Shown here: positions 1 through 6,567 of the stretch, piece by piece
Layout of the letters: every line of letters starts with the position of its first letter
Position numbering within the stretch: the stretch's first letter is position 1
Assembly (NCBI GenBank): GCA_016874005.1
Contig: VGVQ01000018.1
Location: 1 to 64,000, forward strand
Length of the DNA: 64,000 nucleotides
From: Gemmatimonadota bacterium
GTDB taxonomy: Bacteria > Gemmatimonadota > Gemmatimonadetes > Gemmatimonadales > GWC2-71-9
Direction of reading: 5' to 3'
Notes under the pieces: model-generated
Seen by the model: only the letters and a program-made list of their open reading frames with translations
Told to the model about the DNA's origin: nothing
The model's database searches: none
Position numbers and translations under genes: made by a program

Positions 1-160
1 GCTCCAACACCGCCGCCGCTGCCCACTGCCGCCTGGATCAATCCGCCCGTGCCAGCGATCAGGTCACCGGCCGATGCGCAGTAAACTCGAACCCCCTCGT
101 GTCTCGAACTCGTTGACAGGTTCCGTTCGATGGTGGCCGGACAGACGGTCACGCATACTA
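1..160. other. left margin, no gene assigned
   Basis: I see no gene here that I can defend. A minus-strand reading frame is open from a GTG at 152 to the window edge (about 50 codons, Gly/Ala-rich near the edge), and a plus-strand frame open from base 1 stops at 84. Neither has a recognisable motif. The stretch ends at the integron core site at 161, so it may be an attI region or the tail of an earlier cassette. No integron integrase is visible. Confidence 0.3.
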
Positions 161-167
161 GTTAGGC
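161..167 (+). other. integron core recombination site (GTTAGGC)
   Basis: The heptamer GTTAGGC fits the integron core consensus GTTRRRY and is identical to the right-hand core of the attC site at 1024-1030. Integron integrases cut between the G and the first T, so this site and the downstream attC would delimit one cassette of 162-1024. No GCCTAAC partner occurs within the 160 bases upstream. This copy is therefore either an attI site or the end of an attC that starts outside the window. Confidence 0.6.
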
Positions 168-212
168 CGCTGCACAATTGGTCCTAGTAGAGGTCATATT
201 CGGAGGCATGCC

Positions 213-890
213 ATGGAGCCCGACCTACTATCTCGTCTAGCTACACTTGAGCGCTCCAATCGCCGGCTCAGGACATCAGTCGTTCTCATTGGGTTGGCCC
301 TGTCGCCCTTGGCGCTCCTTGCTCTTTACCGATCACCCAACCTCCAGCCTACGTCTCTTCAGGCCGCTGACTCTCTCCGCGTCCGGCAGCTCATTGTGGT
401 CGACACCATGGGTGTCGTCCGTGCCCGGCTAGGCGCCCATTTGCCAGATGCTGTCATTGATGGCAGACGGCTTCGCCGTGGCGAGGATATCGCAGGGATC
501 CTGCTTTATGACGACGGAGGGCGCGAGCGGGGTGGCTATGTCACGTTTTCGCCCTCTCGCAATGTCGCTCTGACGTTGGACACGCGCGAGCGCCAGGTAG
601 CTCTGTTCGCCGCAGACCCCGATGATGGAGTGGCGGCACGAGTGTGGGGCGGCACTAACTGGGTCGAAATGCGAGCTAGCACCAAAGGAGCTCATCTCAA
701 TCTCGGCCAATCGAACGAACTTGTCGTTCAGCAGCCTCCCCTCAGCGAGGCTGAGGTTGGCGCCTTTTGTTCCGGCCTCAAGGACGCCCTGCGTCGGATT
801 ACACCGCCGCCCCCACAGGAAAAGCTTTTAGCGGAGTGCAAACAACGTATGCCAGACGCTGCCTGTCGGAGATGCCTCAGTTCTCAATGA
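213..890 (+). CDS. membrane-anchored hypothetical protein, integron cassette cargo
   Basis: This 225-residue protein has no function that I recognise. A hydrophobic segment at about residues 22-41 suggests a single N-terminal membrane anchor with the rest outside the cytoplasm. After it comes a soluble domain that starts with a beta-strand-rich stretch (LRVRQLIVVD, residues 56-65). The C-terminal end holds four cysteines within about 35 residues (one near 187, three near 208-220). The start is set by a GGAGG six bases before the ATG. The gene fills the cassette between the core site at 161 and the attC at 908, the usual layout for a promoterless integron cassette. Codon use is less GC-biased than in the chromosomal genes further right, in line with transfer. 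Confidence 0.7.
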   Translation: MEPDLLSRLATLERSNRRLRTSVVLIGLALSPLALLALYRSPNLQPTSLQAADSLRVRQLIVVDTMGVVRARLGAHLPDAVIDGRRLRRGEDIAGILLYDDGGRERGGYVTFSPSRNVALTLDTRERQVALFAADPDDGVAARVWGGTNWVEMRASTKGAHLNLGQSNELVVQQPPLSEAEVGAFCSGLKDALRRITPPPPQEKLLAECKQRMPDAACRRCLSSQ

Positions 891-907
891 ACCCAGTTAA
901 GGCAGCG

Positions 908-1030
908 GCCTAACCCGCATTTGCAGCTGACGAGCGCCTGAGCGCCTCAGCCGCCGCGCGATATATTCTTGTTGCCTGGCTGCGCGGCGGCTTCGGCAGG
1001 CGCTCGCAGCTGAAATGCAGTGCGTTAGGC
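908..1030 (+). other. attC recombination site (59-base element)
   Basis: The outer cores GCCTAAC (908-914) and GTTAGGC (1024-1030) are perfect inverted complements. Inside, GCATTT (917-922) pairs with 1013-1018, CAGCTG (924-929) with 1007-1012, CGAGCGCCTG (931-940) with 997-1006, and an 11-base arm (949-959) with 982-992. G923 and A930 have no partner and match the extrahelical bases that direct strand choice in attC sites. Unpaired spacers next to the cores (915-916 and 1019-1023) and a 22-base apical loop complete the fold. Its length of 123 bp is within the usual attC range. Confidence 0.88.
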
Positions 1031-1046
1031 CGCAACGGATACCGAA

Positions 1047-1391
1047 TCAGGCGGTTCGACCAGGGCACCAGATGAAACTCCGATTCGCAGCATCCAGCAT
1101 CAATAACCGGTACTTGAGGATCGCTTCAGCGCCACGAACCCATTCGAGCACTGGGCCTTGGAGCGAGATGGGCTCCGGGCACTCTGGCGACCGCTCCTCG
1201 AAACCCACGCCAGCGATGACTCGCTGGGCATCGGCGCGGGTGGCGGCGAATCTGGTTGGACTCGGGCCTCCGCCAAGCGAAGTCTGAGCACGCTCAATGA
1301 ATGGGGCCGAACGCTGCCGCGTTTCGGGCACCCCGGAGAGCGCGTGCTGGACCACCTCCATTGTACTCAGTGTGACAGGAAACTCAGGCAT
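1047..1391 (-). CDS. hypothetical protein coupled to an Xre-type regulator
   Basis: This 114-residue protein is not recognisable. It has no signal peptide or membrane segment. Its ATG lies inside the last codons of the regulator gene at 1384-1920 and the two overlap by eight bases, so translation is probably coupled. A longer open frame runs upstream to 1544, but that part overlaps the regulator, and the internal ATG at 1391 is the natural start. A DNA-binding gene followed by a small coupled gene next to an integron cassette suggests a toxin-antitoxin or accessory regulatory pair. No toxin motif is visible, so that remains a guess. Confidence 0.5.
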   Translation of the reverse strand: MPEFPVTLSTMEVVQHALSGVPETRQRSAPFIERAQTSLGGGPSPTRFAATRADAQRVIAGVGFEERSPECPEPISLQGPVLEWVRGAEAILKYRLLMLDAANRSFIWCPGRTA

Positions 1392-1920
1392 CGGGCGGCG
1401 GCCAGTCGAACGATGATAGATCCGGCACGGACGCCTGCGGGCCTGCGGTGAAGTAGGTTGGTGGCGAGGGACGGTGCTTGTCGCGATCGTCTTTCCGCAA
1501 TTCCAAAGTTCGCTCGAAGAAATGCATCTCGTGTCGCAGTACATGGATCGACGAGAACCCCAAGTCTTCCTTGACCGCTTCTACAGTCCGGCCTGGATCA
1601 CGGGCGGCGACGGCCTGGCAGAGGGCTTCAAAGAAGACTCGCGCTGCGTCGGCGAGCGGCTCGCTAATTGGCACATTGAACACCTCCATGAGCCCGCTCG
1701 ACGTGATGACATTCTTCTCAACAAGCCGGCTCAGCGTTTCAATGGTCGCCGCGCTCTTGCCGGACCGGTAGTCTGTGAGTAGACCGCGATCGACCCCCGA
1801 TCGACGGCTCTGACTCGTCACCGATTCCCCTGAACTCCTCAGCACCCTCGCAAGTCGCTGGGCAGCCGTAGCCCCGCGCCCCCGTTTCCGACCCTTCGAC
1901 TTCGCGTTGCTCCGTGTCAT
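1384..1920 (-). CDS. Xre/Cro-like HTH transcriptional regulator
   Basis: This 178-residue protein has a very basic N-terminus (residues 1-20, rich in Lys, Arg and Ser). A helix-turn-helix region follows at about 22-72, in which SQSRRSGVDRGLLTDYRSGK has the spacing of a Cro/C1-type recognition unit. The remainder is helical and ends in a Pro-rich tail. An in-frame extension upstream to 2055 exists, but the ATG at 1920 better fits a divergent arrangement with the AlpA-like gene at 2041, leaving 120 bp for two promoters. It probably controls itself, the coupled downstream gene and perhaps the element. The family assignment rests on the HTH pattern only. Confidence 0.6.
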   Translation of the reverse strand: MTRSNAKSKGRKRGRGATAAQRLARVLRSSGESVTSQSRRSGVDRGLLTDYRSGKSAATIETLSRLVEKNVITSSGLMEVFNVPISEPLADAARVFFEALCQAVAARDPGRTVEAVKEDLGFSSIHVLRHEMHFFERTLELRKDDRDKHRPSPPTYFTAGPQASVPDLSSFDWPPPDA

Positions 1921-2040
1921 CGTGCCCCCCTTAGCTGACCGATGGGGCAATGTCACCCCACCTGGGGCGAGTTTGCCGCCTTCCCCGAACAAGTCTAATA
2001 ACCTTTCGTTCCCTCTGGTCCTTCTCGGAGAAAACGGGGC

Positions 2041-2238
2041 ATGGCTACGAGGCAACTACTCAAGATCAGTGAAGTCGAGGAGATGACCGGCCTGCGCCGG
2101 GAAACGATCTGGCGCAAAGTTCGCGAGGGGAAGTTCCCGGGTGCGCTCCGACTTCCAGGCTCGAACGCGGTTCGCTTTCAGCGATCTGCGGTCGAGCGGT
2201 TCGTTGGCATTGCCGCTCACTCAGACGCCGCGGCTTAG
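2041..2238 (+). CDS. AlpA-family transcriptional regulator / excisionase-like protein
   Basis: This 65-residue protein is almost entirely a winged helix-turn-helix of the AlpA/MerR-like class. LLKISEVEEMTGLRRETIWR forms the HTH, followed by the typical wing (REGKFPGALRLPGSNAVRF) and a closing helix (AVERFV). AlpA proteins activate integrase or excision genes in prophages and in Gram-negative phage satellites. The gene lies just ahead of the primase-helicase. A purine-rich GGAGAAAA sequence precedes the ATG. As the first plus-strand gene of the replication module it is a likely switch for induction of the island. Confidence 0.82.
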   Translation: MATRQLLKISEVEEMTGLRRETIWRKVREGKFPGALRLPGSNAVRFQRSAVERFVGIAAHSDAAA

Positions 2239-2305
2239 CGACGGTGGCCTCGTTCCCGCTCTCCCCGACCCTCCGGCTCGCGGTTCAGCAGCTCGAGGTG
2301 TCGCA

Positions 2306-4141
2306 GTGACGGCGGCCGACCTGGCGATGCGCCTCCACGCCAAGCGGAACGGGCGGGGCTGGAGGGCCCAATGTCCAGCGCACAAGGACGACACGCCGTC
2401 GCTGACCATCGACGGGGGCGTGGATGGCCGGATTCTCGTTCATTGTCACGCCGGTTGCTCTCATGAAGCGATCCTGGCCGCCGTGGGCCTCCGATCGGGG
2501 GACCTCTTTCCCGCCTCAGCACCTCGCGCTGGTCGGCCAGAACTGTTGGCAACCTACGAATACCGGACGGCTGAGGGACAGCCCGCTTTTGAGGTGCGGA
2601 AGTTTCTCGACGTTGCATCGGGTGGTGGGCGAACGAAGACCTTCCGCCCGTTTCTGCCCGGCCGCGACCGACCCGGCCTCGACGGCCATCCGCTGGTCCT
2701 GTATCGACTTCCGGAGCTCCTGCAGCGCCCGGAGGGGGCGGTGGTTTTCGTGGTCGAGGGTGAGAAAGACGTCGATCGGTTGGTCGATCAGGGGCTCACT
2801 GCGACGACGAATCCTTTCGGGGCCGAGAAGTGGCGTCCGGAGTTCAGTGCCTGCCTTCGCGGCGCCGATGTCATCATCCTCCCCGACAACGATGACCCCG
2901 GCCGACGCCACGCGGACCAGGTCGCGCGGGCGCTATGGGGAACGGCGGCGCGGGTTCGGGTTGTGGAGCTGCCTGGCCTCGCCCCGAAGGGGGACGTCAG
3001 CGACTGGCTCGACGCGGGACACTCGATCGACGACCTCCAGAGGTTCGCAGACCTCGCGCCCGACTGGAACCCTGCTGCGGGTCCGGTCGTGTTGGCGGGT
3101 GGGCCGGAGAGCCATCCGGACGAGACAGCGCTACCGGATCCAGTCAGGTTGGCCGACGTGACTGCTACCCCGCTCGAGTTCGCCATCGACGGCCTGCTCG
3201 TGCAGCGCGAAGTGAATGCCATCGTCGGCGACGGTGGGTCGTTCAAATCGACGCTGCAGCTCGCGGCGGCGACCTTCGTGGCGGGTCATGCCCTCGCCTT
3301 CGACACCTTCGGGCTCACCCCTGGCCCGGTCCTGATCGTAAGCGGGGAGGACGGTCGCGACGTCATCAAGAACCGAATCGAGGCCATCGCACGCGGCCAT
3401 CGTCTCGACGTCGAGGCGGTGCTCGCCAACATGTACGTCTACGACGAAGGCCCCGACATCGACGACCCCCGTTGGCAGCTGCGGCTCGAGCAGGCCGCGA
3501 ACGACGTCCACGCAGTGCTCGCCTGCTTCGATCCCTTGGTCGACCTCTGCGGGCACGGGGTGGAGGAGAACAGCAACAGCGACGCCAAGCGCGTCACCCG
3601 TTGGCTCCGGCGCTTCATCCGAGAGACCGGGGCCACACCTTGGCTCTCGCACCACGTGACTAAGCCATCCGAAGGCCGCACCGATCGGAAACATCGGGTC
3701 CGGGGGGCCTCGGCCTGGAAAAACGCCACCCGGGCCTGTTGGTGGGCCGAGCCCTGCGACGGAGGCGTCGAGCTCGATCCGATCAAGGCCAATCGACTCG
3801 CCCGACCCGAGATACTCCGCCTCAAGACCACGATCGTCAGCGACGCCAACAAACCGCTGATGTGGAAATCGGCCCACTTCGGGATCGATCGCGACGGCGA
3901 GCTCGTGCACCGATCCGTGGTTGCCATTCTGAGGCACGTCGGAGCGGCCAAGGCCCCGCCGTCCCTTCGGGAAATAGAGGGCGCCTCGGACATTCACGGG
4001 CTCAGCCGTGACGCGGCTCGCGACGCCGTGGCGGTGGGCAAGGCCAAGGGCTGGCTCACGACGACACCCGGTCCGCGGCGGTCGCTCCTGCATTCGATCA
4101 CCGAGAGCGGGCGAGTCCGGTTGGTGCTCGGGAATGACTAG
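2306..4141 (+). CDS. fused primase (zinc finger-TOPRIM) and RepA-type replicative helicase
   Basis: This 611-residue protein would start and drive replication of the element. Near residue 25 a CHC2-like zinc-binding pattern is visible (CPAHKDDTPSL, then HCHAGCS). A TOPRIM-like domain follows at about 155-235 (VVFVVEGEKDVDRL, then ILPDNDDPG with acidic residues). The C-terminal half is a RecA-fold helicase with Walker A GDGGSFKST and a Walker B-like ACFDPLVDL. The start at GTG 2306 is chosen for an AGGTG five bases upstream. An in-frame extension to 2141 overlaps the alpA gene and looks non-coding. Directly downstream lies a cluster of short repeats that may be its origin. Confidence 0.85.
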   Translation: MTAADLAMRLHAKRNGRGWRAQCPAHKDDTPSLTIDGGVDGRILVHCHAGCSHEAILAAVGLRSGDLFPASAPRAGRPELLATYEYRTAEGQPAFEVRKFLDVASGGGRTKTFRPFLPGRDRPGLDGHPLVLYRLPELLQRPEGAVVFVVEGEKDVDRLVDQGLTATTNPFGAEKWRPEFSACLRGADVIILPDNDDPGRRHADQVARALWGTAARVRVVELPGLAPKGDVSDWLDAGHSIDDLQRFADLAPDWNPAAGPVVLAGGPESHPDETALPDPVRLADVTATPLEFAIDGLLVQREVNAIVGDGGSFKSTLQLAAATFVAGHALAFDTFGLTPGPVLIVSGEDGRDVIKNRIEAIARGHRLDVEAVLANMYVYDEGPDIDDPRWQLRLEQAANDVHAVLACFDPLVDLCGHGVEENSNSDAKRVTRWLRRFIRETGATPWLSHHVTKPSEGRTDRKHRVRGASAWKNATRACWWAEPCDGGVELDPIKANRLARPEILRLKTTIVSDANKPLMWKSAHFGIDRDGELVHRSVVAILRHVGAAKAPPSLREIEGASDIHGLSRDAARDAVAVGKAKGWLTTTPGPRRSLLHSITESGRVRLVLGND

Positions 4142-4150
4142 TCCTTTGGC

Positions 4151-4326
4151 AGTGCGCGAGTGCGCGGGTAGTGCGCGGGCGCTCACTGGCACTACCCGCA
4201 GCGCCCCTCAGAGCGCGCGAGTGCGCGGTTCTTATAACGGCCCGCGCACTCAATCGCCCCCGAATCCGGCCTCGGTTCTCGGTCGAGAACGCCGAAAACC
4301 AGCTCAGTGCGCGGGCCAGTGTGCGG
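4151..4326 (+). repeat. iteron-like repeat cluster, candidate replication origin
   Basis: The nonamer AGTGCGCGG recurs with at most one change at 4151, 4159, 4170, 4220, 4306 and 4318 in direct orientation, and once inverted at about 4241-4249. An A+T-rich patch (TTCTTATAA) lies between the copies at about 4229. Short repeats beside a TOPRIM primase-helicase gene are the usual layout of origins in plasmids and phage satellites. The function is inferred from this layout; the repeats themselves are directly visible. Confidence 0.6.
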
Positions 4327-4505
4327 TTCCAATCCGGAGGCCAGCCTTCCGAAACGGTCGGCGGAGGTGGGGCCATGAACCATCCCCGGACAGGCCAAAG
4401 GCCAACGGTGGCCCGTGGCCTAACGGCTCGGGGGTCCCCGCCCCCCCTGTTGGGTCCTTGCTGGGGAGCCGGGCCGGTCCGCGAAGCGGCGCATTCAGGT
4501 TCTAT

Positions 4506-4522
4506 ATACCCCCGTGGGGTAT
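4506..4522 (+). other. perfect 7-bp hairpin ahead of the terminase-like gene
   Basis: ATACCCC (4506-4512) is followed by a CGT loop and GGGGTAT (4516-4522). It lies 32 bases before the ATG of the terminase-like gene. It has no T tract. It could be a repressor site or an RNA hairpin that controls packaging-gene expression. No function can be assigned from sequence. Confidence 0.35.
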
Positions 4523-4554
4523 CGAGTTCTTCTTCGAGGGAGGCGGCCCCGATC

Positions 4555-5367
4555 ATGAATCGCCGAAAACTGACGCGGCATGACTTGGGCCGGGTCTGGA
4601 ACGTCTCGACCCGGACCCTTGCCGAGTACGAGAAGTTCGGCTTGCCCGTGGAGCGGGCCGGCCAACGGGTGGTCTACGACGCGGTGACGGCGGAGCGGTG
4701 GCTGGCGACCTTCCGGTGGCGGCGGTCGAGGACGCCCCGGAATCAGCGGGTGGGGTGGGTCCCGCCGATGACGGAACGGCAGCGAGCGGCGGTGGATGCT
4801 CGCGAGGCTCGTGAGCGGATGGCGGTTTCGGCTCGGTTCCACGAGGCCCAGCGGGAGCGGCTGGCTCGGCTAAGGGAGGAGTTGGCGCGCAACCGGGCTC
4901 TGCTCGAGGGCCTCGGCCTCCGGTCGGATGGGCAGCAGGACGCCCCCGTCACGCTTCGATCGTTGCCTCGGAGGGGTGGTGGATCGGGTACGCCGAGGCC
5001 TCTGGCGGCGCCAGGACCGGCGATCCCTCTGTCCGGTCGCTGTGGCAATGAGCCGAAAACCGTCAGTCGGGCGGGCGGCACGGCAGCGGAGGCCTCGCCG
5101 AGCCCTGACGTTGCCGTAGGAACGACGATCGGCGAGCGAGCCGATACCGGACCCGCTCCCACTCGCTGGATCGTCCGGGATCGGGCGGGGGATGTGTTAG
5201 GCCAGGTGGCGGCGACTCGGTGTGCCTGGGCCCGGTCGCTGGCGAGGAGGCGCTTTGGGCGAGGGGCGCGAACGGTCCAGCCGGCGGCCGAGGACGAGGC
5301 CCCGCCACGGTCGGCGGGATGCTCGGGCCCCGTCACTAGAGCTGCTGACCGTCAGCTAGGCCGCTGA
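4555..5367 (+). CDS. Nu1-like terminase small subunit / HTH protein
   Basis: In this 270-residue protein, residues 1-52 form a winged HTH that resembles lambda terminase small subunit Nu1: a helix-turn-helix ending in STRT, then GLPV, a basic wing with VVYD, and a closing helix with a Trp. A charged helical stretch (about residues 70-120, Arg/Glu/Ala-rich) could be a dimerising coiled coil, also as in Nu1. A Pro/Gly-rich linker leads to a small C-terminal domain around RWIVRDRAGDVLGQVAATR. The start at ATG 4555 follows GGGAGG by ten bases. In an island with integrase and primase, this gene would redirect a helper phage's packaging machinery. A plain HTH regulator is the main alternative. Confidence 0.55.
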   Translation: MNRRKLTRHDLGRVWNVSTRTLAEYEKFGLPVERAGQRVVYDAVTAERWLATFRWRRSRTPRNQRVGWVPPMTERQRAAVDAREARERMAVSARFHEAQRERLARLREELARNRALLEGLGLRSDGQQDAPVTLRSLPRRGGGSGTPRPLAAPGPAIPLSGRCGNEPKTVSRAGGTAAEASPSPDVAVGTTIGERADTGPAPTRWIVRDRAGDVLGQVAATRCAWARSLARRRFGRGARTVQPAAEDEAPPRSAGCSGPVTRAADRQLGR

Positions 5368-5405
5368 CTATGTCAGACGTCCACGGTCAAACAGGCCCCC
5401 GTGGC

Positions 5406-5625
5406 ATGAGCGAGAGCGGGAGCTCGGTTCGCTGGTTGGTGTTCGCCCTGGCGCCGGTTGGCGAGGTGGTGGCCGCCGACCGAACCGCGGCCTGGGGCGA
5501 AGCCCGCCGGAATCTTCCGGCTCCGGGTCGAGCGGGTCCAGTCGGTTGCGTCCGCCGCGGTCGCGGCCGAGGAGTCCGCGGCGATCGCTCGCACCAGGCG
5601 GCTCCGCGAGGACGATGACGAGTGA
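5406..5625 (+). pseudogene. small hypothetical gene with a frameshift
   Basis: Reading from ATG 5406 gives a segment (RWLVFALAPVGEVVAADRTA) that resembles the C-terminal domain of the preceding protein (RWIVRDRAGDVLGQVAATR). The good frame breaks near 5510. Moving by one base there continues as a plausible helical tail (FRLRVERVQSVASAAVAAEE) that ends at a TGA at 5623. The open continuation in the first frame is Arg/Gly/Pro-rich and looks spurious. The gene is thus a partial paralogue of its neighbour's C-terminus that is broken by a single-base indel, miscalled, or read by frameshifting. Confidence 0.5.
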
Positions 5626-5725
5626 GCCAGTTACCGGAGGCTAAGAACCCAGGCGTTCCGCTCGGCCTGAGTGCCGGCATGGGTCGAGATTTTCCACCAT
5701 GGAGAACTCGATCGGGTGAGCCGGT

Positions 5726-5959
5726 TTACCGGCGTGGGTATCGGTCGGTCTCCTGCTGGTCAAGCCGAGCGTCTACGATCACGCCGAGCAGCTCGCGCAA
5801 CGTGGCGCCGGCATCCCGCGCTCGGATGATCACCCCGGTCTCGGTCGCGGTCAGGTCGGGGTGGTACATCTCCAGCGCGCCGGCGATCTCCTGATGCGGG
5901 ACAGCATCGAGCACGGTGTCGAGGTTGGCGATGTGGGCGGTGATGTTCTTGGCGGTCAT
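5726..5959 (-). CDS. small hypothetical protein of the island
   Basis: This 77-residue soluble protein is predicted to be mostly helical and is acidic in the middle; I do not recognise its family. It lies three bases downstream of the two-HTH repressor gene on the same strand, so the two are probably co-transcribed. It might be a partner or anti-repressor of that regulator, but nothing in the sequence shows this. Confidence 0.5.
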   Translation of the reverse strand: MTAKNITAHIANLDTVLDAVPHQEIAGALEMYHPDLTATETGVIIRARDAGATLRELLGVIVDARLDQQETDRYPRR

Positions 5960-5962
5960 CGG

Positions 5963-6466
5963 TCAGCCTCCGCCGCGCCGCAGGTCGCCCGGGGTAACAC
6001 CGAGGGCGACGGCCAACTTGGCCAACTTGGCGATGTCCCTCGGCGTGACTCGGGCGGCGCTTGTGGAGGCGAGGCGGCTAACCGTCCGTGGGTTGAGGCC
6101 GGCCCGCTGGAGCAACTCGGCAAACGTGATGTCCCGCTGGCGACAAAGCGACCAGAGCCGGTCGCTGCTGACCCAGGGCCCCTGTGCGATGGGGGCCGCG
6201 GATTCTATCTGGACCCGAGCAACATCGCCGGCGGCGTCGGCCGGTTTCACGGTCGGGTCCCGGGCCTCGATGAGGTCGCCCGGCGCCACCTGCAACACCG
6301 CGGCGAGCTTGTCGAGGGTCACGAGGGACACTTGCGTGGTCGCATTGGTGCACAGGCGGTTCACTGTGGCCATGCTAAGGCCAGAGCGGCGGGCCAGCTC
6401 GCTTTGGCTCAGGCCGCGCCGCCCGACAACCTCGCGGAGGCAGAACCGAGTAGGCATCGGCTCCAC
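5963..6466 (-). CDS. repressor with two Xre-type HTH domains
   Basis: This 167-residue protein carries two Cro/C1-type HTH units. The first (about residues 8-65) contains LSQSELARRSGLSMATVNRL and ends PGDL. The second (about 100-160) contains ITFAELLQRAGLNPRTVSRL and also ends in a PGDL motif. A linker of about 35 residues joins them, and no peptidase or ligand domain is present. A tandem repressor would bind paired sites within one chain. The gene is divergent from the integrase, and the 101-bp gap holds two near-identical 12-mers that are good operator candidates. It is probably the maintenance repressor of the island. ATG codons at 6466 and 6457 are both possible starts. Confidence 0.75.
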   Translation of the reverse strand: MEPMPTRFCLREVVGRRGLSQSELARRSGLSMATVNRLCTNATTQVSLVTLDKLAAVLQVAPGDLIEARDPTVKPADAAGDVARVQIESAAPIAQGPWVSSDRLWSLCRQRDITFAELLQRAGLNPRTVSRLASTSAARVTPRDIAKLAKLAVALGVTPGDLRRGGG

Positions 6467-6476
6467 AATAGCCTAC

Positions 6477-6517
6477 GCACATGTGCCTTGACAAGGCTTC
6501 GCAGATGTGCCTAAGAT
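6477..6517 (+). promoter_or_regulatory. integrase promoter with paired operator-like repeats
   Basis: GCACATGTGCCT (6477-6488) and GCAGATGTGCCT (6501-6512) are direct repeats 24 bp apart, and the first contains a perfect palindrome (GCACATGTGC). Between and across them lie TTGACA at 6488-6493 and TAAGAT at 6512-6517, 18 bp apart, a good sigma-70 promoter that reads toward the integrase. A protein bound at both repeats would block it. The divergent two-HTH repressor is the obvious candidate. Confidence 0.65.
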
Positions 6518-6567
6518 GCTTCCCGACGCACCCCACAACCGTTTGACGGGATAGGAGGCCGCCCCCC

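Larger units (their letters stand above)
4142..4554 (+). other. 413-bp non-coding interval of the island
   Basis: No gene is supported here. The first half carries the iteron-like repeats listed separately. The middle (about 4330-4500) is GC-rich with no clear signal beyond one CCTAACG. The end carries a perfect short hairpin just ahead of the terminase-like gene. A frame is open from the ATG at 4375 through into the downstream gene, but its residue composition (Pro/Arg/Ser-rich) looks non-coding. Confidence 0.5.

Noticed and set aside
50-84. Plus-strand tail reading RSPADAQ, resembling the RSPxD end of integron integrases
   Set aside because: Residues before it do not resemble an integrase C-terminus (no Tyr-Thr-His-Val-Leu stretch), so the match is probably chance.
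4419-5201. CCTAAC at 4419 and GTTAGG at 5196 as another attC
   Set aside because: They are 780 bases apart with no complementary inner arms, and the interval is filled by coding sequence.
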